NCBI GenBank assembly: GCA_002414205.1
Contig: DHYQ01000069.1
Span: 14,281 to 39,946 of the forward strand
DNA length: 25,666 bases
DNA from: Gallionellaceae bacterium UBA5126
GTDB taxonomy: Bacteria; Pseudomonadota; Gammaproteobacteria; Burkholderiales; Gallionellaceae
Direction of reading: 5' to 3'
The notes beneath the pieces are model-generated. The model saw nothing but the letters and a program-made list of their open reading frames with translations, was not told the DNA's origin and did no database searches. Positions 1 through 11,425 of the stretch are shown here, one piece after another (the first letter of the stretch is position 1; every line of letters begins with the position of its first letter). The translations under genes and the position numbers were made by a program.

Positions 1-1359
1 GCGGTGTTGGTGGTGCTGTTGTTTGATCCTTGGGCCGTACTGGCCCCCGGCTTCTGGCTGTCCTTCGGCGCGGTGGCGCTGATTTTGTACGTCACCGCCC
101 ATCGCCTGCCCTATCACCCAGTGCACTGGTATCAACGCCTGTGGCAAACCCTGTGCGAAGCCAGCCGGGTGCAGTGGGCCATGACACTGGGCCTGACCCC
201 CTTGCTACTGGCGTTGTTTCAGCAAGTTTCGCTGGTATCGCCGCTGGCCAATGCCATCGCCGTTCCCTTGGTGAGCTTGCTGGTCGTGCCCCTCACCCTG
301 CTGGGCACGGCGCTGCCACTGGATTTTCCACTGCATTGGGCCGACAGTCTCCTGCATCTGTTGCTGCGTCTGCTCACGCCACTCAATGCTCTGCCGCAAG
401 CCGTGTGGCTGCAACATGATCCACCCGCCTGGAGCATTTTGCTGGGCGCCCTCGGTGCGGTCTGGCTGCTGTTGCCACGCGGTCTGCCGGCACGCTGGCT
501 AGGTGCAATCTGGTTGCTGCCGCTGTTCTTGAACACCCCGCCACCGCCACCGGCTGACACGGCCCGCATTGACATCCTGGATGTCGGTCAGGGCTTGGCA
601 GTGGTGGTGCAAACCCAGCAACATGCGCTGCTGTACGATAGCGGGCCCGCTTTCAGCGCCGACTCGGACAGTGGCAAGCGCGTGGTGGTGCCCAATCTGC
701 GGGCGGCGGGGATCGCCGAACTGGATGGCCTGATTCTCAGTCACGATGATAACGATCATGTTGGCGGCGCCGCTTCAGTACTACACGCCATGCCAGTCGG
801 CTGGATACGTAGCAGCATGCTGCCCGCCGCCATCGAAGTGGACTATCAGCGCACACCACAACCCTGCCTGGCCGGACAAAGCTGGGATTGGGACGGCGTA
901 CATTTTGCATTTCTTCATCCGTCCGCCGAGGACTGGCTCAATCTCGACGAGCCCCCCAGCAATGAGCAAAGCTGTGTCCTGCGTATCAGCATTGGCAACC
1001 AGCACGTCTTGTTAACCGGCGACATGGAAAAAAAGGCCGAGGCGCAACTGTTGGCAGAACAGCGCGACCAGCTTCCCACCACCTTGCTGGTGGCACCACA
1101 TCACGGCAGCAAAACTTCCTCGACGGAAGCCTTTATCGCCGCCACCTTGCCGGAATACGTGGTCTTCAGTAACGGCTATCGCAATCGCTTCAATCACCCG
1201 CATCCCGATGTACTACAACGCTACCGCGACAGCGGCGCGACGCTATTGCGCTCCGACCGCGATGGCGCCATACATGTCTCCATGCACCGTAGCGGCCTCA
1301 CCGTCCAGGCCTATCGCCCCACGCACCTGCGCTACTGGTCGGATGTCTTCCAACCTTGA
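1..1359 (+). CDS. comEC: ComEC/Rec2 DNA-uptake channel protein, C-terminal part (5' end outside window)
   Basis: ComEC is the inner-membrane channel that carries transforming single-stranded DNA into the cytoplasm. About 452 residues are visible. They begin inside the hydrophobic competence domain, where the family signature GFWLSFGAVALI is seen, and continue through several membrane segments up to about nt 540. From about nt 565 a metallo-beta-lactamase-like domain follows, starting DILDVGQG. It keeps the HxDxDH metal motif (SHDDNDHVGG, nt 739-768), a LLTGDME segment and an APHHGS segment. ComEC proteins are usually 700-800 residues, so roughly the last 60% is here. The frame is open at base 1, so the true start lies upstream. 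The next gene begins 9 nt after the stop, suggesting co-transcription. The family call is firm; whether this organism is naturally competent cannot be told from this gene. Confidence 0.93.
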   Translation, partial: AVLVVLLFDPWAVLAPGFWLSFGAVALILYVTAHRLPYHPVHWYQRLWQTLCEASRVQWAMTLGLTPLLLALFQQVSLVSPLANAIAVPLVSLLVVPLTLLGTALPLDFPLHWADSLLHLLLRLLTPLNALPQAVWLQHDPPAWSILLGALGAVWLLLPRGLPARWLGAIWLLPLFLNTPPPPPADTARIDILDVGQGLAVVVQTQQHALLYDSGPAFSADSDSGKRVVVPNLRAAGIAELDGLILSHDDNDHVGGAASVLHAMPVGWIRSSMLPAAIEVDYQRTPQPCLAGQSWDWDGVHFAFLHPSAEDWLNLDEPPSNEQSCVLRISIGNQHVLLTGDMEKKAEAQLLAEQRDQLPTTLLVAPHHGSKTSSTEAFIAATLPEYVVFSNGYRNRFNHPHPDVLQRYRDSGATLLRSDRDGAIHVSMHRSGLTVQAYRPTHLRYWSDVFQP

Positions 1360-1368
1360 AAGTCCCCC

Positions 1369-2118
1369 ATGAGCTTCCCTATCCAAATTTCCGAACGATC
1401 CGGCGTGCGCTACCTGCATTTCAATTCTGATTGGATTCAAGGCGCAATGCGGGTCGCGCGTCCCTGGCAACTGGAATTGGAATACACCCGCGAAATGATG
1501 ACCAGCCTGCTGCTACGTCCTGACTTACCGCGCCGGGTGCTGCTGGTCGGCTTGGGGGCGGCATCGCTGCTCAAGTTTCTGCATCATCACTTCCCGGAGA
1601 TGCACTTAACCGTGGTGGAAATTGAACCCTCGGTGTTGCACGCGGCGCGACAATTTTTCAATCTGCCGGACGACCCCTTGCGCATCCGCATCGTGATTGC
1701 CGATGCGGTAGACTACGTTTTGCAACCCGGTGAGCATTTTGATTTAATCCTGTTGGATGGCTTCAATGAAGACGGTCGGCCCGGCATGCTGGACACCCTG
1801 CCTTTTTATCAAGCGTGTCGCGCCCGACTCAGCCAACAAGGCATACTGGCCGTTAATATGCTCAGCCGTAACCGAGGTTTCAAAGCCAGTGTCGAGCGGG
1901 TATTACAGGCCTTTGATGACCGGGCCTTTGTGTTCCCATCCTGTGAAAGCGGCAATGCCATTACCTTTGCCGCCCATGGCGAAAGTGTCGTGCTGCCGCT
2001 GACCGATTTAAAAACACGGGCAGAACAACTCAAGGTACAAACCAGCTTGAATGTCTTACCTACCCTGAGTCGTCTGGCGCAAGCCAAAACCTGCCTCAAC
2101 GCAACCTTGGTACTGTAA
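1369..2118 (+). CDS. Spermidine-synthase-like SAM-dependent methyltransferase fold protein
   Basis: This 249-residue protein has the Rossmann fold shared by spermidine synthases and class I methyltransferases. The nucleotide-binding glycine motif (LLVGLGAASLLKF) lies near residues 57-69, the acidic strand end VEIEP near 83-87, and IADAVDYVL and FDLILLDGF follow. The DxTDP-type catalytic motif of true aminopropyltransferases is replaced by LLDGFNEDG, so polyamine synthesis is not supported. Many bacterial genomes carry such short relatives of unknown substrate that are labelled spermidine synthase by homology. The start follows the comEC stop by 9 nt with only a weak ribosome-binding site, consistent with translational coupling. 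It is soluble, with no signal peptide or membrane segment. The fold is confident; the reaction is unknown. Confidence 0.8.
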   Translation: MSFPIQISERSGVRYLHFNSDWIQGAMRVARPWQLELEYTREMMTSLLLRPDLPRRVLLVGLGAASLLKFLHHHFPEMHLTVVEIEPSVLHAARQFFNLPDDPLRIRIVIADAVDYVLQPGEHFDLILLDGFNEDGRPGMLDTLPFYQACRARLSQQGILAVNMLSRNRGFKASVERVLQAFDDRAFVFPSCESGNAITFAAHGESVVLPLTDLKTRAEQLKVQTSLNVLPTLSRLAQAKTCLNATLVL

Positions 2119-2144
2119 TTGGCACCCAACCAGAGGGCAACATC

Positions 2145-5000
<2,856 letters not shown>

Positions 5001-5045
5001 TCGGATCGAAATAACGACAACCAGAGCACTGGTGGAGAGGAAGGA

Positions 5046-7241
5046 ATGAAGGACTCCGAGATGTCACAACCCGCACAAAATTTATTGCGCGATCTAGATG
5101 ACGCGCAACAATCGGCCCTGCTGGCGGATTTCGCCCAGATTGCCCGCCAGCACGATATCTCGCCCATGACCCGCAAAGTGTTGCTGCGCTTGGCACAAAG
5201 TCTGACGCACAGTCCAACGGGCACAGAAGGCCTCGCGGAAAACAGCACCGACACACCTACCGAGATACACCAGCTACGTCTGGCCAAGGAGGAGGCGGAA
5301 GCCGCCAGCCGGGCCAAGGGCGAGTTTCTGGCCATGATGAGCCATGAAATCCGCACCCCCATGAACGGCATCCTCGGTATGACGGAACTGGCCCTGGACA
5401 CCGATCTCAGTGACGAACAGCGCGAATATCTGGAACTGATTAAAAATTCCGCCGACTCCCTGCTGTCCATCATTAATGACATTCTGGATTTTTCCAAAAT
5501 CGAATCCGGCAAACTGGAACTGGAAACAGTCAGTTTCAGCATACGCTCACTGCTGGCCACCACGGAAAAAACCTTGGCCATGCGTGCAGAACAGCGCGGC
5601 TTGGAATTGGCTTACGAGGTCGAAGACGAAGTGCCGGACATGCTGTTGGGCGATCCCGGACGTTTTAGACAAGTCTTGACCAACTTGCTGGGCAATGCCG
5701 TGAAATTCAGCGATCACGGCGAAGTGGCGGTACGGGTGCGCCTGTTGGAACGCCAACGCGATCACATCAATGTGCGAATTGAAGTCTGCGATCAAGGCAT
5801 CGGCATTCCGCCGGAAAAACAAGCCAAGATTTTTGAAGCCTTTTCACAAGCGGAAATTTCCACCTTCCGCCGCTATGGCGGGACTGGCTTGGGTCTGAAT
5901 ATCTCCCAGCGTCTGGTGAGCGCCATGGGCGGCAAGCTCAGCGTGCAAAGCAAAGTCGGTGACGGCAGCATTTTCAGCTTTACCTTGGGCTTTGACTTGC
6001 CACCCTCCGCCAATGACGGCGTGCAATTTATTTCCCTGCGCGACATGCCGGCGCTGGTGGTGGATGACAATGCCACCAATCGCCGCTCCCTCAGCCAAAT
6101 GCTGCATCGCTGGGGGATGAAGCCACAAACTGCGACCAATTCGCAGCAGGCACTGAGCATGCTGAGTGAGGCCAAGCGGCGCAATGCGCCCTACAAGGTG
6201 ATCCTGCTGGATGCACGCATGCCGGAGATGGATGGCTTTGATCTGGTCAAGCGCATGCACAGCGAATTGGGTGACAGTCGGGTCATTATGATGGTCTTAT
6301 CCTCCGCTGGTCTGCGCGGCGATGCCCAGCGTTGCCGTGAATTGGGCATCGCCGCCTACCTCACCAAACCAATCGAGCAAAATCAGCTCATCGGCGCCAT
6401 CAAACTGGCGCTGGGCGAAAAAATGCGCAAGCAGTTAATTACGCGCCACAGTCTGCGCGAAAACGGCGAACGCAAACTGAACATCCTGCTGGCCGAAGAC
6501 AATTTCATCAACCAGAAGCTGGTAGTCGCCATGCTGGAGCGCTGGGGCCACAGCATTATCATCGCCAATGATGGACGCGAAGCCGTTGCTGCCAGTGCCA
6601 AGCAGGATTTCGACCTGATTTTGATGGACATCCAGATGCCGGAGATGGATGGTTTTGAGGCCACTCAGGCCATACGCCAACGTGAAAAACACAACGGCCT
6701 ACACACCCAAATCGTTGCCATGACGGCCAATGCCATGCAGGAAGATCGCCAACGCTGCCTGGCCGCTGGCATGGATGATTACCTGTCCAAACCTCTCAGC
6801 ACGGAAAATTTGTGGCGCATCCTGCACAAGGCACCGATGCGTGAGGATGCCAACGCGACCGGACACGATGCCAAATCTTCCCAAGCGCAACAGTTTGATT
6901 ACCGCCAGGGTTTGCGCGAAGCAGAAGCTTGGATCATTGAATTGATTGCACAGGATTTTCTAAACGAAAGTGAACAGCAGTTGAGTGATTTGGCAGAAGC
7001 GATCAAATCGCAAGACATCAAGCTGGCCGCACGTCTGGCGCATACCCTGCGTGGATTGGTGGCGAATTTCCACGCCCAGCCCATCGTCGAGCTCGCCAGC
7101 AAGGTCGAGGGACATTGCGAACAAGGTGCTTTTCAGCCGGCGACGGCACTGTACGAACAGTTAAAACACGAGTTCCCACGGTTGCGTACCGCCCTGCAAG
7201 ACTACATGGCCGGGGTTCCCCCCGAACTAGCAACCTCATAG
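5046..7241 (+). CDS. Cytoplasmic hybrid histidine kinase: HisKA, HATPase, REC, REC, Hpt
   Basis: A 731-residue paralogue of the preceding kinase, lacking its membrane anchor and PAS domains. Only about 80 residues precede the kinase core and no known sensor domain is recognisable there. The phospho-acceptor is H100 ([11 protein letters not shown]). The HATPase boxes [16 protein letters not shown] and YGGTGLGL are intact. Receiver 1 begins near 334 with D389, receiver 2 near 478 with D528, each with its KP lysine. The Hpt histidine is H666 in [11 protein letters not shown]. The ATG at 5046 is preceded by GGAGAGG (5034-5040); another ATG at 5061 is possible. It starts 45 nt after the first kinase, so the two are probably co-transcribed and may have arisen by tandem duplication. 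Its stop codon abuts that of the convergent gene. Confidence 0.92.
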   Translation: MKDSEMSQPAQNLLRDLDDAQQSALLADFAQIARQHDISPMTRKVLLRLAQSLTHSPTGTEGLAENSTDTPTEIHQLRLAKEEAEAASRAKGEFLAMMSHEIRTPMNGILGMTELALDTDLSDEQREYLELIKNSADSLLSIINDILDFSKIESGKLELETVSFSIRSLLATTEKTLAMRAEQRGLELAYEVEDEVPDMLLGDPGRFRQVLTNLLGNAVKFSDHGEVAVRVRLLERQRDHINVRIEVCDQGIGIPPEKQAKIFEAFSQAEISTFRRYGGTGLGLNISQRLVSAMGGKLSVQSKVGDGSIFSFTLGFDLPPSANDGVQFISLRDMPALVVDDNATNRRSLSQMLHRWGMKPQTATNSQQALSMLSEAKRRNAPYKVILLDARMPEMDGFDLVKRMHSELGDSRVIMMVLSSAGLRGDAQRCRELGIAAYLTKPIEQNQLIGAIKLALGEKMRKQLITRHSLRENGERKLNILLAEDNFINQKLVVAMLERWGHSIIIANDGREAVAASAKQDFDLILMDIQMPEMDGFEATQAIRQREKHNGLHTQIVAMTANAMQEDRQRCLAAGMDDYLSKPLSTENLWRILHKAPMREDANATGHDAKSSQAQQFDYRQGLREAEAWIIELIAQDFLNESEQQLSDLAEAIKSQDIKLAARLAHTLRGLVANFHAQPIVELASKVEGHCEQGAFQPATALYEQLKHEFPRLRTALQDYMAGVPPELATS

Positions 7242-8489
7242 CAAACAGAGCGCCACCACAATCGTCACCGCGATGGCCGCAAATCCTGCGGCCACTTGGC
7301 GCGCCAATGGCGCACCGCCAATCGACACCACCAAGCCAAATTTGAATCCCATGTTAGACAGGTACGCAATGGCAATCGCCGTCACTGTCTGGGTTTCACT
7401 CAACTGTTTCAGATTGAACAAACGCAAACTGGATAAGGTAATGGCATCCACGTCAGTCAAACCGGACACCAGCGCCAGTACATACAAGCCCTGACTACCC
7501 GCCATGTCTTCCATCCAGGCCGCCCCCAGCAACACGGCCACGTATAACGCCCCAAATCCCAACGCCGTGTGCAATTCCGCCGGATTGGACGTATCCGGGA
7601 TCAATAATTCGTCCGTCACTTCCCGTCGCCGCCAGCGATAGGCCACCACCAGTATTCCGGCCAGCAACGCCGAACCAAAAACCGGCAATAGCAAGGGTAG
7701 AACCTGAAACGCAACAATGGCGCTCACCACACTCAGGCGCACCAGCACCACCATGCTGGCAATCAGGATCACCATCGCCGCCAAGCCCATCAAAGCCGGT
7801 GTTTTTTTACCGTGCTTGGCATAAATCATCGTGGTGGCGGTACTCGACACCAGTCCGCCTAAAAAACCCAACAGCGGCGCACCATAGCGTGTTCCCACCA
7901 GATGCAACGCGGCATAACCCGCCAGACTAATCCCGGAAATCAGCACCACCATCCACCAAGCCTGATGCGGATTGAACGCAGAATACGGCCCGTAATCCTG
8001 ATCGGGCAATATCGGCAAAATGATGAAGGTCAGTACACAGAACTGTAATGCCGCAATCAAATCGCGCCGGGACAAGCGCTGCGACAAGCCACGCAACTCC
8101 GGTTTGAAATACAGCAACATGGTCACGCCTATCGCCAGCATCACCGCCAACTTGGCCTGACCAAACCACACCATCGCCCCCAGACAATAGCACAGCAACA
8201 AGGCCGCCACCGTGGTCGTTCCCGGATCAGCATCCTCTGGGTGATTGCGATACGCCCCGATAATCATGGCCGCCACCGCCAACAAACCCGCGATCAGCAA
8301 CCACGGTGAAGCAATCTTGCTCCCCAGCAACGCCGTCAATGTTCCAAACAATGCCACCAAGCCAAACGTCCGCAGCCCCGCCTTGGCCGACGGTGTACGT
8401 TCACGCTCCAGTCCAATCAACAAACCAAGCGCTAGGCTAGTCAAGAACGCAGGTAGCGACTCAATTCCATGTATGTGCAAAAAATCCAT
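7236..8489 (-). CDS. MgtC/SapB-DUF4010 family polytopic membrane protein
   Basis: A 417-residue inner-membrane protein with about ten or more hydrophobic segments. The N-terminal part carries the MgtC/SapB-like signature ([13 protein letters not shown], then [13 protein letters not shown]). The C-terminal half matches the DUF4010 type, with [14 protein letters not shown] and [12 protein letters not shown]. MgtC proteins are tied to magnesium limitation and intracellular survival, but the MgtC-DUF4010 fusion class has no settled function. The start at 8489 is chosen because GGAGGG (8494-8499) sits 4 nt upstream; the frame could extend to 8588, but that stretch runs through a terminator hairpin. 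A likely promoter is at 8515-8543. Its stop codon directly abuts the stop of the second kinase on the other strand. Confidence 0.82.
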   Translation of the reverse strand: MDFLHIHGIESLPAFLTSLALGLLIGLERERTPSAKAGLRTFGLVALFGTLTALLGSKIASPWLLIAGLLAVAAMIIGAYRNHPEDADPGTTTVAALLLCYCLGAMVWFGQAKLAVMLAIGVTMLLYFKPELRGLSQRLSRRDLIAALQFCVLTFIILPILPDQDYGPYSAFNPHQAWWMVVLISGISLAGYAALHLVGTRYGAPLLGFLGGLVSSTATTMIYAKHGKKTPALMGLAAMVILIASMVVLVRLSVVSAIVAFQVLPLLLPVFGSALLAGILVVAYRWRRREVTDELLIPDTSNPAELHTALGFGALYVAVLLGAAWMEDMAGSQGLYVLALVSGLTDVDAITLSSLRLFNLKQLSETQTVTAIAIAYLSNMGFKFGLVVSIGGAPLARQVAAGFAAIAVTIVVALCLL

Positions 8490-8493
8490 ATTG

Positions 8494-8499
8494 CCCTCC
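8494..8499 (-). promoter_or_regulatory. Ribosome-binding site fixing the MgtC/DUF4010 start
   Basis: On the minus strand the sequence reads GGAGGGCAATATG, a strong Shine-Dalgarno sequence 4 nt from the ATG at 8489. It argues against the longer frame that begins at 8588. Confidence 0.8.
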
Positions 8500-8514
8500 A
8501 ATTCATGCGGGCGA

Positions 8515-8543
8515 ATTTTCACCGTGATAACGACCCGCTGCAA
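8515..8543 (-). promoter_or_regulatory. Probable sigma-70 promoter of the MgtC/DUF4010 gene
   Basis: On the minus strand TTGCAG (8543-8538) is followed by a 17-nt spacer and GAAAAT (8520-8515), then a GC-rich discriminator TCGCCCGC. The predicted leader is about 20 nt and leads straight to the strong ribosome-binding site. The -10 match is only moderate. Confidence 0.45.
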
Positions 8544-8556
8544 GCGCTGTTGGCAT

Positions 8557-8579
8557 AAAAAAGCCCCGACGAGCGGGGC
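8557..8579 (-). terminator. Rho-independent terminator of the CZB gene at 8601-9026
   Basis: The arms GCCCCG (8563-8568) and CGGGGC (8574-8579) flank a 5-nt loop. Read on the minus strand the hairpin is followed by six T (8562-8557). It lies about 20 nt after the CZB stop codon and upstream of the MgtC/DUF4010 promoter, so the two minus-strand genes are separate units. Confidence 0.88.
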
Positions 8580-8600
8580 GAGTGGCAAGTGCGTGCAGGC

Positions 8601-9026
8601 TTAATTGTGATCGCGACCATGATGTAGGCGGTGTAAACATCGGGTCAAATCCAACGAGGCGGCTTCAAATTCTCCATAACGACTCATCTGGAACAATACC
8701 TCGCGCCCGCGATGCTCAATCGCCAACTGCAATAACTTGGCGGCAGCGTGATGAAAGTGTTCATGCGTATCGAGTAATTTGAGAAATTCAGGATGCTCGG
8801 CCAGATGACGGGTTTCATCGCCACGCAGCCATTGCCCCAACTGGCAGCCCTGATGACACTCCCAAGCATCAGGATGCAATTCTTCCAGGTGCGTATGGCG
8901 CTGAATGACATTAATCAAGCGGGTTTTCCAAACGTGATGCGCCTCAAAAGCATGCTGATACTGCTTGTAAGTGATTTTTGGCGCATTTTCCCGTGCGGCA
9001 AACATCCGTTTCATCAAATCTTTCAT
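8601..9026 (-). CDS. Stand-alone CZB (chemoreceptor zinc-binding) domain protein
   Basis: A 141-residue soluble protein made essentially of one CZB domain. The hallmark segment CQLGQWL is at residues 61-67 and HEHFHHAA at 88-95. Candidate zinc ligands are H31, C61, H88 and H92; their spacing (30, 27 and 4) equals that of the H22/C52/H79/H83 site of the E. coli diguanylate cyclase DgcZ as I recall it. In known proteins CZB domains sit on chemoreceptors or diguanylate cyclases, bind zinc through 3 His and 1 Cys, and respond to zinc or oxidants such as hypochlorous acid. Here no output domain is attached, so it would have to act in trans or as a zinc buffer. The start at 9026 lacks a clear ribosome-binding site; in-frame ATGs at 9014 and 9005 are alternatives that leave the domain intact. 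It has its own terminator and is divergent from lysC. Confidence 0.85.
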   Translation of the reverse strand: MKDLMKRMFAARENAPKITYKQYQHAFEAHHVWKTRLINVIQRHTHLEELHPDAWECHQGCQLGQWLRGDETRHLAEHPEFLKLLDTHEHFHHAAAKLLQLAIEHRGREVLFQMSRYGEFEAASLDLTRCLHRLHHGRDHN

Positions 9027-9093
9027 CGCAGGCGATCCGGTTCAGGTGGAATATATAAGCAACTTCTTATTTTATCTGCATTCCCACACCCTT

Positions 9094-9124
9094 AGCAAGG
9101 TAAAAGTCATCTATTTACCTTGCT
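9094..9124. repeat. Perfect 11-bp inverted repeat between the CZB gene and lysC
   Basis: AGCAAGGTAAA (9094-9104) and TTTACCTTGCT (9114-9124) are perfect complements with a 9-nt gap. No T-run follows on either strand, so it is not a standard terminator. Its place between divergent genes fits an operator or an untranslated-leader hairpin. Confidence 0.7.
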
Positions 9125-9188
9125 TCAAGTCCACACAAAGGAAATACTTTGTATATAACGAATTCATGAGAAATTTCGCCAGTTGCGC

Positions 9189-9200
9189 TAAAATCGCGCC
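9189..9200 (+). promoter_or_regulatory. Possible -10 element and GC-rich discriminator of lysC
   Basis: TAAAAT (9189-9194) is followed directly by CGCGCC, a pattern shared with several other genes in the window. No good -35 box is visible at 16-18 nt. The expected leader is about 33 nt. Confidence 0.4.
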
Positions 9201-9233
9201 CATTTTCAAAAAAACAGGAAGTCGAGAAAGATC

Positions 9234-10466
9234 GTGGCACTCATCGTACAAAAATACGGCGGCACTTCCGTCGCCAACCCAGAGCGCATCAAGAATGTCG
9301 CGCGGCGCGTCGCCAAGTTCCAGGCACAGGGACATCAAGTCGTGGTGGTCGTGTCCGCCATGAGCGGCGAAACCAACCGTCTGATTGGTCTGGCCAAGGC
9401 CATGCAAGAACATCCCGATCCGCGTGAGTTGGATGTGATTGTCTCCACCGGAGAGCAAGTGACCATAGGCCTGTTGGCCATGGGCTTGCAGGATTTGGGT
9501 CTGAAAGCCAAAAGCTACACCGGTGCCCAAGTGCGCATCCTGACCGACAATGCCCATACCAAGGCGCGCATTGTCTCCATCGACGAAGAAAACATCCGCA
9601 AGGATCTGGCTGAAGGGGCCGTGGTGGTCGTCGCCGGTTTTCAGGGCGTGGATGAAGACGGCAATATCACCACCTTGGGCCGGGGGGGCTCCGACACCAC
9701 CGGCGTGGCGATTGCCGCTGCCCTGCGTGCCGATGAATGCCAGATTTACACCGACGTGGACGGCGTTTACACCACCGACCCGCGTGTGGTGTCCGAGGCG
9801 CGCCGCCTGAAGACCATCACCTTCGAGGAAATGCTGGAAATGGCCAGCTTGGGCTCCAAGGTGCTGCAAATCCGCTCGGTCGAGTTTGCCGGTAAATACA
9901 AGGTCAAATTGCGCGTGCTGTCCAGCTTCGAGGAAGAAGGCGACGGCACCCTGATTACTTTTGAGGAAAATGACAAAATGGAACAAGCCATTATCTCCGG
10001 CATCGCCTTTAACCGTGACGAAGCCAAAATCACCGTGCTGGGCGTGCCCGACAAGCCCGGTATCGCCTACCAAATCCTCGGCCCGGTGTCCGAAGCCAAC
10101 ATCGACGTGGATATGATCATCCAGAACATGGGCACCGACGGTAGCACCGACTTTTCCTTCACCGTGCACCGCAACGAATACGCCAAGGCCATGGACATCC
10201 TGAATAGCCAGGTACAACCGCACATCGGCGCACGTCAGGTGGTGGGCGACAACAAAACCGCCAAGGTTTCCGTGGTGGGTGTGGGCATGCGCTCACACGT
10301 CGGTATCGCCAGCAAAATGTTCCGCACCCTGGCCGAAGAAGGCATCAACATCCAGATGATTTCCACCTCCGAAATCAAGATTTCCGTGGTGATTGATGAA
10401 AAATACCTGGAACTGGCGGTGCGCGTACTGCACAAGGCCTTTGACTTGGATCACGAAGACGCCTGA
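9234..10466 (+). CDS. lysC: Aspartate kinase with two ACT domains
   Basis: A 410-residue monofunctional aspartokinase that phosphorylates aspartate, the first step to lysine, threonine, methionine and diaminopimelate. The N-terminal kinase domain shows [10 protein letters not shown] at residues 6-15, VVVSAMSG, and the nucleotide-binding [11 protein letters not shown]. Two C-terminal ACT domains (about 254-330 and 343-408) are the usual site of feedback inhibition by lysine and/or threonine. The start is a GTG at 9234 with AGGAAG upstream at some distance. An in-frame ATG at 9978 (residue 249) with GAGGAA before it lies exactly at the kinase/ACT boundary and could give a separate regulatory subunit. 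The gene stands alone: tRNA-Arg has its own promoter downstream and the CZB gene is divergent. No lysine riboswitch was recognised in the short leader. Confidence 0.95.
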   Translation: MALIVQKYGGTSVANPERIKNVARRVAKFQAQGHQVVVVVSAMSGETNRLIGLAKAMQEHPDPRELDVIVSTGEQVTIGLLAMGLQDLGLKAKSYTGAQVRILTDNAHTKARIVSIDEENIRKDLAEGAVVVVAGFQGVDEDGNITTLGRGGSDTTGVAIAAALRADECQIYTDVDGVYTTDPRVVSEARRLKTITFEEMLEMASLGSKVLQIRSVEFAGKYKVKLRVLSSFEEEGDGTLITFEENDKMEQAIISGIAFNRDEAKITVLGVPDKPGIAYQILGPVSEANIDVDMIIQNMGTDGSTDFSFTVHRNEYAKAMDILNSQVQPHIGARQVVGDNKTAKVSVVGVGMRSHVGIASKMFRTLAEEGINIQMISTSEIKISVVIDEKYLELAVRVLHKAFDLDHEDA

Positions 10467-10469
10467 TGC

Positions 10470-10505
10470 TTGGCAGCCTGCCGGAAAACGGGTATGCTGC
10501 GCGCC
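10470..10505 (+). promoter_or_regulatory. Sigma-70 promoter of tRNA-Arg with GC-rich discriminator
   Basis: TTGGCA (10470-10475) and TATGCT (10493-10498) are separated by exactly 17 nt and followed by GCGCGCC. A GC-rich discriminator is typical of stringently controlled stable-RNA promoters. The predicted start, near 10505, lies about 35 nt before the mature tRNA. Confidence 0.72.
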
Positions 10506-10539
10506 CTTTTTCCGCTTCTGAGGCAGAACAGGAATTCAC

Positions 10540-10616
10540 GCGCTCGTAGCTCAGTTGGATAGAGTACAGCCCTCCGAAGGCTGGGGTCGCACGTTCGAAT
10601 CGTGTCGAGCGCGCCA
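10540..10616 (+). tRNA. tRNA-Arg (anticodon CCG)
   Basis: A 77-nt cloverleaf. The acceptor arms GCGCTCG (10540-10546) and CGAGCGC (10606-10612) pair perfectly, followed by discriminator G and an encoded CCA (10614-10616). The D-arm has TAGCTCAGTTGGATAGAG. The anticodon stem CAGCC/GGCTG encloses the loop CTCCGAA, giving anticodon CCG (10574-10576), which reads CGG. The T-loop is GTTCGAATC. It closely resembles the E. coli tRNA-Arg(CCG). It has its own promoter and terminator. Confidence 0.97.
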
Positions 10617-10623
10617 GATCGCC

Positions 10624-10651
10624 AAACCCGCATCGCAAGGTGCGGGTTTTT
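10624..10651 (+). terminator. Rho-independent terminator of tRNA-Arg
   Basis: The arms AACCCGCA (10625-10632) and TGCGGGTT (10641-10648) pair perfectly around an 8-nt loop and lead into a T-rich run. It sits 8 nt after the CCA end, so the tRNA is a monocistronic unit. Confidence 0.88.
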
Positions 10652-10661
10652 CCTTGACTCT

Positions 10662-10692
10662 GTGAATACAACACCAAGCGTACCGTATTCAC
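10662..10692. repeat. 8-bp inverted repeat upstream of the HPP gene
   Basis: GTGAATAC (10662-10669) and GTATTCAC (10685-10692) are perfect complements 15 nt apart, between the tRNA terminator and the HPP-family gene. It could be an operator; chance is not excluded. Confidence 0.45.
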
Positions 10693-10733
10693 CAACGCCG
10701 ATGCTGGCATTACCAGTGGACGGGAGACCAAAC

Positions 10734-11282
10734 GTGAAATTACAGGCTTATTTCCGCAAGATGCGCGGCATCCGACGTGCGAAGCAACCACCGTTGCGCT
10801 GGCATGAAATCGCATGGGCCGGGCTAGGCGCTTTGCTGGGAATGGGCGCCCTGACCTTGGCCGCACGCTGGGTATTTGATCCGCTGGATTTACCGTTTCT
10901 GATTGGCTCCTTCGGCGCATCTGCGGTGCTGATCTACGGTGTCATGCGCAGTCCGCTGGCACAACCACGTAACTTGCTCGGCGGCCATATCTTGTCCGCA
11001 CTGGTCGGCGTCACGTGCTGGAAACTACTCGGACAGGATGTGTATCTCGCAGCGACCATTAGCGTGGCCGCAGCCACCATGTTAATGCAAGTCACGCACA
11101 CGCTACACCCACCGGGCGGCGCCACGGCACTGCTGGCGATTGTGGGCTCAGAAAAAATTCATGCCATGGGCTATTGGTACGTTTTGCTACCGGCCACCTT
11201 GGGGCCGCTGCTGCTATTATTCGTGGCGTTATTGGTCAATAACGTATCCGCTGCACGGCAGTATCCCGATCATTGGTTCTAG
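10734..11282 (+). CDS. HPP-family small integral membrane protein
   Basis: A 182-residue protein with about four membrane segments. It carries the family-defining HPP motif (LHPPGGATALLAI, HPP at residues 125-127). HPP proteins occur widely in bacteria, and plant plastid members have been linked to nitrite transport; the bacterial role is unsettled. I chose the GTG at 10734 because GGAGA lies about 7 nt upstream and the first residues (MKLQAYFRKMRG) are followed closely by the first helix. The same frame is open back into the tRNA gene, which cannot be coding there. Nothing in the neighbourhood points to a substrate. It is probably transcribed alone; I found no convincing promoter. Confidence 0.8.
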   Translation: MKLQAYFRKMRGIRRAKQPPLRWHEIAWAGLGALLGMGALTLAARWVFDPLDLPFLIGSFGASAVLIYGVMRSPLAQPRNLLGGHILSALVGVTCWKLLGQDVYLAATISVAAATMLMQVTHTLHPPGGATALLAIVGSEKIHAMGYWYVLLPATLGPLLLLFVALLVNNVSAARQYPDHWF

Positions 11283-11360
11283 TCAAATTCTCAGCCGAAA
11301 TTTGCCTGACGGTATGCATGAAAAATCCAGACAGACATACCTGATACGCACAGCATCAGT

Positions 11361-11373
11361 TAGAATTCGCTCC
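11361..11373 (+). promoter_or_regulatory. Possible -10 element of the PAS-GGDEF-EAL gene
   Basis: TAGAAT (11361-11366) is followed by TCGCTCC and would give a leader of about 53 nt. The -35 region is weak. The 143-nt gap before the gene contains nothing else that I recognise. Confidence 0.33.
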
Positions 11374-11425
11374 ACTTAAACGATTTTTTGCCGCCATACG
11401 CTTCACCGCCGTCCACACAAACCTC

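Noticed and set aside
8490..8588. Longer N-terminus for the MgtC/DUF4010 protein
   Set aside because: It crosses the promoter and a terminator hairpin, and GGAGGG supports the start at 8489.
9125..9233. Lysine riboswitch upstream of lysC
   Set aside because: The leader after the likely start is only about 33 nt and no conserved riboswitch core was recognised.
9111..10223. 370-residue minus-strand open frame opposite lysC
   Set aside because: Its composition is that of an antisense shadow, and the lysC frame has a complete conserved protein.
10602..10733. Extended start of the HPP gene reaching back into tRNA-Arg
   Set aside because: The extension crosses the tRNA 3' end and its terminator; GTG at 10734 with GGAGA is better.
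10540..10740. Integrated element at tRNA-Arg
   Set aside because: No integrase gene and no repeated tRNA 3' end was seen downstream.
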